This document shows positions 48,830 through 57,117 of a stretch of 64,000 nt of DNA, piece after piece (the stretch's first letter is position 1; each line of letters starts with the position of its first letter). Under the pieces are notes generated by a model, which had not been told where the DNA came from, searched no databases, and was given only the letters and a program-made list of their open reading frames with translations. The translations under genes and the position numbers were made by a program. This DNA comes from Sipunculus nudus (Eukaryota; Annelida; Sipuncula; Golfingiida; Sipunculidae): NCBI GenBank assembly GCA_026874595.1, contig CM049322.1, positions 55,154,386 through 55,218,385 on the forward strand, in the 5' to 3' direction.

Positions 48830-49856
48830 CTATTTGAAGAAATTCAAATAGCAACCTCTGAACGGTGCCGAGCTTAACCTGCGTTGTAAAGCCATCCGTC
48901 TCGCAAAACCAGTTACAACACTGACAGGAGCTTGTATATATCGTTCATATGCATTACTCGACCATCTGCCTAGCAGCTTGATCTCCCAATCCTGCATACC
49001 TGCCGCTGCTGCATCGGTGGCACCACCTCTACGGAAAGAGTGACCACTATATTGGTCAATTTGAAATCCTGCTAATGCTAATAGCAGCCGAACATGGTTA
49101 ACAAAAAGAGACTTTGTAAGAATGCATGTATTCTCGAGTTTAAACAACGGTTCATCCTTGTTCGCACCATATAGTGAACCTCGTTGATTCATGTACTGCC
49201 GCATAGAACACACGGCACAGATGCTTGTCTGAGAGCAGCCGATGTTGATTACGTAGCCACATCTAGCTTTGTCAGTTTTTGACCCCTTCAATTTTAGAGT
49301 CAGATAATACATGCCCTGCTCATTCTGAAGCAAATGTACATCGCCAACTGTTAAATGGTTAGCCCTATCAAACGAGGACTGCGATGGGACACAAAATTCC
49401 GCCGCTCTCAGACATGCAAAATAAGCCAGTGTCATGGCTGTCCAAAACAAATACGAATCATATGACACCCCTATCTTTTCTCTTAGCTGAAGCAGCATAG
49501 AATAAGTTATGGGGAGTTTCTGCTTTGGCGGCCCCGAATCATATTTAAGACCTGCCAATGCCCGCTTTAGGCGGAATTTGCCTACGAGCGGGTCGCCATA
49601 TGCTTCTTCGATATGCAAAGATCTCACTGCTGAAAGATAAACTAATATGCTAGAATGTTTGAGACTCCTCCTATGTTACAAACATCAATAATATATCCTC
49701 ATTAGCTGGTAACAGTTTAAAGTCATATTGATCACAAAACTTAATGTACTGTCTCTGTGCTGAAGTATATGTTTTTCTGCTGTTTACCCTGAGACCATTC
49801 TTGACAAGCTGACAGGCTTCTGCGTACAGAGCACCCGTGACATCTGAAATACACAT
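48830..49856 (-). CDS. Tyrosine recombinase of the Ngaro-like element (one +1 shift)
   Basis: The enzyme would integrate the circular DNA intermediate by strand exchange through a phosphotyrosine. The N-terminal part (49,856-49,674, 61 codons) looks like a core-binding domain (RKTYTSAQRQYIKFC). It ends at TAG (49,671-49,673), and the protein continues in the +1 frame through LKHSSILVYLSAVRSLH into the catalytic domain. Numbered from the Met at 49,627, catalytic candidates are R74 (in ACLRAAEF), H196 and R199 (GHSFRRGG), W222 (LLGRWSS) and Y230 (ERYI), the R-H-x-x-R-W-Y set. The break is either a one-base insertion or a programmed shift. The gene begins about 20 bp after the RT stop. Apart from this break it appears complete. 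Confidence 0.85.
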
Positions 49857-49875
49857 TATACATTAAATTAAAACT

Positions 49876-51627
49876 TCAAATCAGCTGATGTACTGGTAAA
49901 GGTAATGGCTTAGTCATTTGTGTGTCAGCTGATGGATGAACCAGCCGAAAACGCCTCAGGTCACCTCTGGACAACGCATCCGCGACTTCATTCTTGGCAC
50001 CTGGCACATGTATCGCCGAACACTCAAAACCGTATGTTGCACATGTAAAGAATAATGCACGCATTAGTTTCATTATTGCACAGTCTCGTGAGGATCCTTT
50101 CTGCAGTACGTGCACCACTGCTTGGTTGTCACATTGAAACAGGACACGTTTTGTCGTCAACAGCTTACCCCATGTTGCCGCAGCTTTTGCAATAGCAAAG
50201 AGTTCCCTGTATGTAATTGAATGTTTGGAGTGTTCATCAAGTCTGTCGAATTCCTCATACAACCATGCATTACAAAACACTGCACCATACCCGTAATCTG
50301 AGGCGTCCGTCCACAAGTGCAAGCAAGCGTTACCTGTCCACTGTTCTTCATAGAACAAACTTTTCCTGTTCCATCCTGGTAGGTAGCTAAGCCACCACAT
50401 GATGTCGCTTTTTGCAGCTTTGTTCAGTTTTACACGGTGATGCAGAAACCGTAACTTTCTTGACGCTTCTATTAAACGACGAGTGAATATTTTAGCCGGT
50501 TTCACTACACGTGCTACAAATGTTAACTTGCCGATCAGAGACAAAAGATTCCTCTTTGTCAAGCTTCTAACATGCAACCATTTACGTAACTCTGTTATCG
50601 TGTCTTCTACACGTTCGGAAGACATTGACAACTCCATTCTATTGGAGTCTATTATTATCCCTAGATATTCGAGCCGTGTAGTTGGTTTTACTACCTTTTC
50701 TGGTTGCACAGCAAAACCGAGCTTGTAACAGCATTCTAGCATGGTCTCTAGATTTATATCACACAGAGGGGTTAACGGAGGGCCGCATGTGAAATAATCA
50801 TCTAGGTAATGTTCAACCTCAGAGACTCCGTATTTTTTCATAATGAATTCCAGCCCATCTGCATAATCATTAAACAGTTTCGGGGAACTTCTAAGACCAA
50901 ATGGTAACACCAAATCCACATAATATTCACGCACTAAATTACCCGAAGAATCATGCTTTTCCCACGTAGATCCTAATAGTTCCCAGTCATCCGGGTGCAC
51001 TACTATATGTTTGAAGGCATCTCTTAAGTCTAACTTCGCCATGAGGGTGCCTTGACCATAGCGCTTCACAACGGAAGTTATATCGTCGATTGTTATGTAC
51101 CGAAGCGAATGTTCGTCAGAAGGAATAAAGTCATTTACGGACTGGCCCGGGGGCCATGATAGATCGTGGATGATCCGATATTTTCCTGTAGAGCGCTTTT
51201 TAGGGAATGCGCCCATCGGCGACGCGACAAAGTTTACAAAAGGAGGACTATAAAATGGACCAGCTTTGCGACCTAAACGCACATCCTTGTCAATGGCTGT
51301 TTGTACGGCGGCGTTATATTTATTAGCTGATGGCCAATTATGGCTGTGTCTTGGAGTTCGATGACCTTTGTAACCAATACGAACACCGGTACTGATACCC
51401 TGGACGAGTTTATTTGCTAAGGATCTATCCGGATGACTGGACAGCCCTACCTGCCATTCTTTAGCATTCAAGGGTGACACTGTTCTAATTACAGTGTTGG
51501 CATTTGTATAACGGCTCAGGACCTCTGCACTGTCTACAGACGTGGGCTCGTTTACATGACTGGACGCGACATCGACCGGACTGGTAGTTATTACATCCCT
51601 CACGCTGCTCGTGGTACCAGCGGTCAA
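49876..51627 (-). CDS. Reverse transcriptase-RNase H of the Ngaro-like element
   Basis: 583 codons from the first Met. It would copy the element RNA into DNA and degrade the template. RT fingers motifs lie at about 125-165 (SPMGAFPKKRS, YRIIHDLSWP), motif A at 196-205 (MAKLDLRDAF, D200), the LPFGLRSSP motif at 241-249, and the catalytic YLDD at 274-277. RNase H follows, with D441 (HLWTDAS), E475 (TYRELFA), D500 (FQCDN) and D550 (VADALSRGD). No integrase or protease was seen. The N-terminal 100 residues are low in conserved motifs. The frame starts inside the gag-like ORF (143-bp overlap, +1 frame), so the Met at 51,627 may not be the true start; expression could use a frameshift or internal initiation. 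All key catalytic residues are present. Confidence 0.93.
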   Translation of the reverse strand: MTAGTTSSVRDVITTSPVDVASSHVNEPTSVDSAEVLSRYTNANTVIRTVSPLNAKEWQVGLSSHPDRSLANKLVQGISTGVRIGYKGHRTPRHSHNWPSANKYNAAVQTAIDKDVRLGRKAGPFYSPPFVNFVASPMGAFPKKRSTGKYRIIHDLSWPPGQSVNDFIPSDEHSLRYITIDDITSVVKRYGQGTLMAKLDLRDAFKHIVVHPDDWELLGSTWEKHDSSGNLVREYYVDLVLPFGLRSSPKLFNDYADGLEFIMKKYGVSEVEHYLDDYFTCGPPLTPLCDINLETMLECCYKLGFAVQPEKVVKPTTRLEYLGIIIDSNRMELSMSSERVEDTITELRKWLHVRSLTKRNLLSLIGKLTFVARVVKPAKIFTRRLIEASRKLRFLHHRVKLNKAAKSDIMWWLSYLPGWNRKSLFYEEQWTGNACLHLWTDASDYGYGAVFCNAWLYEEFDRLDEHSKHSITYRELFAIAKAAATWGKLLTTKRVLFQCDNQAVVHVLQKGSSRDCAIMKLMRALFFTCATYGFECSAIHVPGAKNEVADALSRGDLRRFRLVHPSADTQMTKPLPLPVHQLI

Positions 51628-52543
51628 ATCTATCAGATTGGTGGAACTTTGTTTGGATTTGGTTTTCAGTCTCCTCCATCTTGGCTTGTTGCGAGCGAAA
51701 GGGGCATTTTTGGACTACGTGATCAAACGATTTACATCTGAAACACTGAGACGTATTACGTTTCACCGCTGTTGCATCCAAAATTGTGACGTACATGTTA
51801 GAATCAATTTCATCAAAGGCGAATGGATGGAGGCTACCAGCAATCTGACTGCGGTAACGCACATCGTAAGCCATAACGGCAGACCACAAATATTTTCTGT
51901 CACATTCATGAATGAAGGTTCTGTATTTTGCGAAACTATTATATTTATCTGGATACTTCTGCAGTACTACCATCTCGTATCGAGACCACGCTTGGAGCCA
52001 TATGGAAAAATTATCTAATGTTCTACGTGACTTCTTTTGTCGAAATTCTAAATTATCACTGACAAACACAGCCTCGGCTTCTCTGTTAACTGGTTCTGAA
52101 GCAATATATAGAAAGTCAGGCAAATGAACAAACTCACCATTCTGTGCAGCCTGGACATTCTTTTCAGGGATGACCGCCCCGAGCACGTGAACGTTTCCGC
52201 GCGAAACTGGTGTGTCAGCTGGCTTGCGTGGAGGTTGTCCTTCTGAATTCGTGTGTTGCACAGAAATTTCGTTTTCTGAGTTTTGTACTCCCAGAACACA
52301 TTTAGCTAAATTGTCATGTGAAGCTTTCAAGCTTTCTATACCAAAATTCAACTGTTGCATCAAAGAAACTAAAGCTTCCAGAATTTGGTTCGTTGACGGC
52401 TCTGTTTCTTTTATATCTTGTCCCATATCGTCCGGGTTTTTTTCGATTTCGAACTGCCGAGGACATTCCTTGCCTGTAGGGCCGTCGTGACCTTTGCAAG
52501 GAAATTTACAGGTTGTGCAAGTCCTTACTTTATCCGAACTCAT
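51485..52543 (-). CDS. Gag-like nucleic-acid-binding protein of the Ngaro-like element
   Basis: 352 codons, starting about 37 bp downstream of A1 in the sense direction. It probably binds element RNA. A Cys-rich N-terminus (CTTCKFPCKGHD, residues 9-20) precedes a probable helical segment at about 52-85. Near the C-terminus is a CCHC zinc knuckle, C267-x2-C270-x4-H275-x4-C280, then a C317-x7-C325-x4-C330-x3-H334 pattern matching a CCCH zinc finger, followed by two more Cys pairs. The first ATG after A1 gives this start. The last 143 bp overlap the RT frame. The frame has no internal stop. Function is inferred from position and zinc motifs; sequence similarity to a named Gag was not recognised. 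Confidence 0.8.
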   Translation of the reverse strand: MSSDKVRTCTTCKFPCKGHDGPTGKECPRQFEIEKNPDDMGQDIKETEPSTNQILEALVSLMQQLNFGIESLKASHDNLAKCVLGVQNSENEISVQHTNSEGQPPRKPADTPVSRGNVHVLGAVIPEKNVQAAQNGEFVHLPDFLYIASEPVNREAEAVFVSDNLEFRQKKSRRTLDNFSIWLQAWSRYEMVVLQKYPDKYNSFAKYRTFIHECDRKYLWSAVMAYDVRYRSQIAGSLHPFAFDEIDSNMYVTILDATAVKRNTSQCFRCKSFDHVVQKCPFRSQQAKMEETENQIQTKFHQSDRFDRWYHEQREGCNNYQSGRCRVQSCKRAHVCRQCRGPEPLYKCQHCN

Positions 52544-52579
52544 GGTGCGATGACTTAACTAACGATTACATGTACGTGC

Positions 52580-52771
52580 GACACCGACAAAACACAACGT
52601 GCAACTGACTGGCTGGGGTGTGAACAGTGATTACTGAAGCGTGAGTTCCCCGGCCCCGTGTATAACTAAGCGGGTTTAAGGGGGACGGCTCCACCTGAAT
52701 AGATACGGGTTGCCAGGTCTGCAAGATTCAACTTTAAGCGTTAACAATAATTAACTTCTTTAATTTACATT
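52580..52771 (-). repeat. Split direct repeat A1 (5' end of the Ngaro-like element)
   Basis: 192 bp, matching A2 with one difference. Its outer edge at 52,771 joins host DNA 'gaaaacag'. In this family the 5' repeat is expected to hold the promoter; no TATA box was identified. Confidence 0.93.
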
Positions 52772-52900
52772 GAAAACAGAACGCGGGAGGTCATTTCCGT
52801 AATTATACCCGCCCACACGTACATTTGTTACTTACTTTATTACCCACGCGAGGCATGATGCATTTGTTAAACAAAATTAGCGAATAAGGATCATTAAGAT
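52772..52900. repeat. Host repeat interrupted by the Ngaro-like element (right part)
   Basis: 'cgggaggtcatttccgtaa' and 'cccacacgtacatttg' align with 'caggaggtcctttccgttg' and 'cccacttgtatatttg' at 53,028-53,075. The left half of the same repeat lies at about 48,186-48,232, on the other side of the element. Confidence 0.6.
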
Positions 52901-52959
52901 CCAGAATCTAGAACGGGAACCACGTCATTATGTCTGATATCTTTAATTAGTATTGGGAA

Positions 52960-53095
52960 GAATGAGGGATGTCCTTTACAGGCGTCAATACGGAAAGCAT
53001 GCGTCTTATATCAGTGAATACAAACACAGGAGGTCCTTTCCGTTGTAACGTCACCCACTTGTATATTTGATACGTGATGACGTTAACGTGTGAAA
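52960..53095. repeat. Uninterrupted relative of the insertion-site repeat
   Basis: 'gcatgcgtcttatatcagtg' matches 'gcatttgtcttatatcag' left of the element, and the following part matches the sequence right of it, so this copy shows the empty-site arrangement. Confidence 0.65.
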
Positions 53096-53220
53096 GGTCG
53101 GTATATTATTTTAAGTGCACATGTCTTTACATAAAGAATCTCGAAAGAAACCAAGTCATCATGACTTATAATCTTAATAAGTTTTACTCGCCGGCTTGTA
53201 TGTGCATAAGCTTTGAAGGC

Positions 53221-53237
53221 GGGGGGGGGGGGGGGGG
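53221..53237. repeat. G17 homopolymer
   Basis: Seventeen consecutive G, one of several long G or C runs in the window. Confidence 0.95.
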
Positions 53238-53249
53238 TGGAAATTCATT

Positions 53250-53845
53250 TCGAAAAGAGTGAATTTTTAGAGGTTAGGGAATTAAATATAATGCAATTCA
53301 TTTGAATGAGAACGGTTAGAAATACACTTGAATGATTAATATTTAAACTGAAAGCCTATGTTTTGGAATATAACATTTTTTTTATTGCTCAGTGTGTAAT
53401 TATAAATGACTGAAATCATGTTGTTCTTCTGTAAATTAATTGTCCAAGTGAATATTTATTTGATAATTACAACTGTAAACTCCATGTTAGTATGGCAATG
53501 CTACATCCTTGGCTCCTCGGTAGGTTTATCTTTGTTTCCTGCTCCATACCATACACGCCTATGGTTTTGCGTAAAATAAAAAAAAAAAACAGTAACAAAT
53601 CTGAAGTTTTATTAAGATTTGAAGCAGACTATATTATAGTATAAATATAATCAATGGGGCACACATGACATTGTAAATTCAATATTTAATATTTGGTCAT
53701 TTTTGTGTATAATGCAGCACGTGATTATAAGTAGGAATACCCACTCCCACACCGACCCCTTACGGGCGCTAACGCACTCTTAAACTGGCTACACTTGCAG
53801 AATGCACCTCCCCCCACCCCTCGACTTTTAAAACGCTCCAAAGCC
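53250..53845. other. Anonymous AT-rich sequence
   Basis: Nothing recognised beyond an A-run near 53,578-53,589. Confidence 0.5.
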
Positions 53846-53847
53846 TA

Positions 53848-53849
<2 letters not shown>

Positions 53850-53916
<67 letters not shown>
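53850..53916. repeat. (TA)n microsatellite
   Basis: About 66 bp of TA, 34 bp before the palindrome at 53,950. Confidence 0.97.
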
Positions 53917-53918
<2 letters not shown>

Positions 53919-53949
53919 TGTATGAATAGCCATGCTGGTTCATTTTTTT

Positions 53950-54039
53950 TATAGATGGAAAGGGTATACACAGAAAAGTGGTTGACTGCCAGTGGGATCC
54001 CACTGGCAGTGAACCACTTTTCTGTGTATACCCTTTCCA

Positions 54040-54045
<6 letters not shown>
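53950..54045. repeat. 96-bp spacerless palindrome
   Basis: A perfect dyad around ggatcc (centre between 53,997 and 53,998) with 48-bp arms and a single mismatch (53,984 against 54,011). It contains 'gtatacacagaaaagtgg' and its inverse. The right arm runs into the next TA tract. Confidence 0.95.

Positions 54046-54085
<40 letters not shown>
54042..54085. repeat. (TA)n microsatellite
   Basis: About 44 bp of TA starting at the edge of the palindrome and followed by C-runs at 54,110-54,123 and 54,131-54,140. Confidence 0.97.
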
Positions 54086-54089
<4 letters not shown>

Positions 54090-54269
54090 CTGCCCCGCCC
54101 CTAGAATGCGCCCCCCCCCCCCCATAGAATGCCCCCCCCCCACTCCCATCATTTAAAAAAAAACGCCCCTCATATTTAAACAAAATCATATAATAATGCT
54201 TTTAATTTGTAAATTCGCACCTCGGGTCCTTCAGATTATTTAAATTAAGACGGTAAGAAAATTAAATTA

Positions 54270-54350
54270 TAAAATTCCTGATTGGAAACTAATTAACTGT
54301 AAAAGGAAATGGTTCTTGTGTTTCCATTAGTTTTATGCAAATTCTAAATT
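54270..54350. repeat. Diverged repeat family D, copy 1
   Basis: 'attggaaactaattaactgt' followed by 'aaaaggaaatgg' and 'tgtttcc'. Related blocks occur at 55,540-55,625 and 57,695-57,800. Confidence 0.55.
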
Positions 54351-54486
54351 GAATAATTAGTGTGTGCGATTAAAGAAACTTGTATATGGTTAAAAACTTA
54401 GTCACAGTTAGGTAATTAAAGAGTATTCAGCAGACCACATACCCGCGCCTATGGCCTATCACCTACCTTCGTATTTTATAAAAATA

Positions 54487-54568
54487 ACATAATGATGAAT
54501 TTATAAGTGTTAGGTATTTATTACAATAATTACATAATGATGAATTTATAAGTGTTAGGTATTTATTA
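54487..54568. repeat. 45-bp period tandem duplication
   Basis: 'acataatgatgaatttataa' plus 'gtgttaggtatttatta' occurs at 54,487 and again at 54,532; the second copy ends in the palindrome 'ggtatttattatagataaatacc' (split arms ggtattta/taaatacc). Confidence 0.9.
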
Positions 54569-54589
54569 TAGATAAATACCTAAAATATC

Positions 54590-55185
54590 AATGCAGATAT
54601 AGATTATACAAATTTACCGGTGAAAAAAAAGAATACTCAATGTGAGGTTTTGACAGAGAGAGAAATTACGATACCAACAGCTTGATAAGCAATGTATAAT
54701 TCTCTTGCTAACCAGACTAGAAAGTTAAGGAGGGATCTGTATATAATTAACCCAGCTAAGAATGGAAATTAAGGGTGTGTCATTAAGGTAATCATTCTAG
54801 CGTTATTCCGCATATACAAACAGGGAAAATAAATATATAACAGGAAAAATAAATATGTGTTATATTAGATATGCCGACTGAAATTTTGACCTTACCTTAT
54901 GACTGACGCCAAGATTGCACTGCTACTTGTGCCAGAGTTGGAGTAAATAAAAAGTGTTACTCGTGATGTCAGTGTTTACGTCTGTGTATACACTTAACGC
55001 AGGGGGTGTACGACAAATTAGATAAGAGGCGACATCCCAATAATGAACGGGTAATAGCCACAATGTTATTACCAGCTACACTGCTCAGGTCACATGTATA
55101 GTTCAACAACCTCTCACCGCCAACATGTCAATTTAAAATACGTACTTGACAAAGATGAGGGGGTTCGGATTAGAATTAAGAATAT
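54590..55185. other. Anonymous AT-rich sequence
   Basis: No feature supported. Confidence 0.5.
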
Positions 55186-55189
55186 CACA

Positions 55190-55300
55190 AATCGGGCTTA
55201 TAATTATTACGGGAAATCCCTTGTCTTATTGCAGTGACTATAGATTGGAGGGATTTGATACTATTATAACCACCCACTTGTGTTTGTGACTGACAGTTCA
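55190..55300. repeat. Third, more diverged copy of the insertion-site repeat
   Basis: 'cttgtcttattgcagtga', 'ggagggatttgata' and 'aaccacccacttgtgtttg' follow the same order as the copies at 52,960-53,095 and around the Ngaro-like element. Confidence 0.45.
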
Positions 55301-55539
55301 TTCCCCTGACCCAAAGGACACAGAGACAAACTTTCACCGACATGAACTACCCTTAAAAAAACAGCGGAAAGTAACCCAGTTATCGATTTTCTTCAAAATA
55401 TAAAAGGATTCCTTTTTTGAAGCCAACTTTCCTTAAGCAAATTTTAAAAGTTATTTCCCTGTATTTTCACAACAGATTCCAATCCGCTAATTTTTCAGTT
55501 CGTGTCGGTATCCCTCAAGCATCAAATCAGTTAGAAAAA

Positions 55540-55625
55540 GGTAGAATACCATTAATAGGAAACTAATTAACTGTAAGAGGAAACGGTGTTTCGGCGTGAT
55601 TCCGTTAATTTTAATAATTACTTTT
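55540..55625. repeat. Diverged repeat family D, copy 2
   Basis: 'aataggaaactaattaactg' followed by 'taagaggaaacgg', matching copies at 54.3 and 57.7 kb. Confidence 0.55.
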
Positions 55626-55952
55626 TGACGTTAAAGCTGCTTGGTCATGCTTATAGACTTACAGTTTTAACTGTTATTGGATATATGTAATTTACCATAG
55701 ACCGCCAGAGACGTATTTAATTGGTTTATCTTGACGCGTTGATATGGAGCGACAAGGCATACGTGAGTTAATCCGCATCGGTAACGAACTCCTGGATCCT
55801 CCGCTGGATCCGGATGTCTTGTTGGGGAGTACATGGCCCAGTGCCAAGGAACAAAGGTTGATGGTCAAAGGCAAAATAATGTATTTTTTTTAATATATTT
55901 TTTATGGAGGAAACAGCCTCATTTTTTTTGCTGACTTAACTACGTATATGCA

Positions 55953-56283
55953 CATCTGCAGAATTCCATTCCGGTTTCGCACGACGTGACAGGGTAGTTT
56001 CACACGCTTTCATTTATTTTATATCCTTGCGTCAACCAGGCACGATGACTTCTGCAACTGTTGGCCCTTGGTGCGTAATCGTCCCCATTGCTGGGTCATA
56101 CCATAGAGGAACCTCCGAAAGGCGCCCTCGTTTGTGAGTGAAACAAGGCCATTGGGCACGGGCTTCCCATTAAGCCTGCTGAGCGCTCACCCTGGGTGGA
56201 GGTCGACCGTGAAAAACCTCACCGCCTCGGCTGAGATTTGAACTTCCGGCTTTAAGTCCTGTGCTCTACCGCTGAGCCACAGA
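55953..56283 (-). mobile_element. tRNA-derived SINE, family A, copy 3 (best-preserved head)
   Basis: On the minus strand the head reads 'gtggctcagcggtagagcac' (a clear A box) and 'gaagttcaaatctcagcc' (B box). The shared body and 3' end 'ggaatggaattctgcagatg' follow. The minus-strand start gives the family's tRNA-like structure most clearly. Confidence 0.82.
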
Positions 56284-56289
56284 AGCAAA

Positions 56290-57115
56290 TTAAATAGTGT
56301 ACCCTTGATACCTAATCAATAAAAAAAACCTGTAACCCGGTAGACAAAAAAAATAAGACTGCATGTTTTATCGTTCGGTCATCTCCGTCAATAGAAAGTG
56401 TCCCAAACAATACATGGATCTAAGCCAATTATTTTAATAAAATAATGTATTTTCGACACAGATATACAACCCTGCTAGGTTTCATGGTAGAAAGACAAAT
56501 CTCAAGCCTATAACAGGGTGAATAATTATAATTGTCGCACGTGATGACTTATTTGTAACAAGAAAGGAAGAATTCTGTATTTCTTATTAAGAATTAATGA
56601 CTAAGTTTGAAGAGCTATAACCTATTTCTTTTAATCATATTTTAAAAAAGTTTTGTTCGATGAATGAGAACCTGGAGTGTCAATAACAATCCATTGGAAC
56701 CTCTGCCCACAATTTCAACGTTGGGTGTAAGTAGGGTACGGGGGAATTTACGGGATTTTCCCTTTCAGAAATATAAACTTCCTGGCTTTACATTAAACAT
56801 ACAGACACACAACATTGAGAATGGGAGTAGAAAAACGTTTGGTGAACGACCACGCAGCATTAGTAACATCAAAGTAATCAGGGAATGCAACTACATCTCT
56901 CTACAAAACTCTCGAGTGGTCTTCGTAAAAGTAGGAAAAAAATGCAAGTGCAGGAAAATGTGTGCCGGAATGATCACTAGTGAGGATATTTTCAGCACTC
57001 TCTGGACTAGTCCATTAAAATTCTTGGCACAGGAGGTACAGGAGAACATACTGACTGTACACCAGAGAATGCTTGTTCATATTATTTTTTATACCCATCA
57101 CTTTTGTTGTATGAT
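56290..57115. other. Anonymous sequence
   Basis: A 211-codon plus-strand frame (56,664-57,299) crosses most of this interval but runs on into the SINE at 57,118, has no domain I recognise and no obvious flanking gene signals. I treat it as unsupported. Confidence 0.35.
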
Positions 57116-57117
57116 AA

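Larger units (their letters stand above)
48233..52771 (-). mobile_element. Ngaro-like tyrosine-recombinase retrotransposon, nearly intact
   Basis: On the minus strand the order is A1 (52,771-52,580), gag-like ORF, RT/RNase H ORF, tyrosine recombinase, B1 (48,777-48,673), A2 (48,673-48,482), a 145-bp spacer, and B2 (48,336-48,232). B1 and A2 are contiguous, so B1-A2 reproduces the junction of the outer ends, as known for Ngaro and PAT split direct repeats and explained by a circular intermediate. A tyrosine recombinase replaces the DDE integrase of LTR elements. No methyltransferase domain, as found in DIRS and PAT, was seen, which favours Ngaro. A copies differ at 1 of 192 positions and B copies at 1 of about 105. 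The flanks show no target duplication. One frame break lies in the recombinase. Confidence 0.92.

Noticed and set aside
49625-49676. A short intron as the explanation of the recombinase frame break
   Set aside because: The gtaac...ttcag interval has GT-AG ends, but joining it puts a stop directly downstream in frame, and the skipped part encodes conserved-looking residues (LKHSSILVYLSA). A one-base shift fits better.
48233-52771. Classification as DIRS, PAT, Crypton or an LTR retrotransposon
   Set aside because: Repeats are split and direct rather than inverted (against DIRS), no methyltransferase was seen (against DIRS and PAT), RT is present (against Crypton), and there are no LTRs or DDE integrase.
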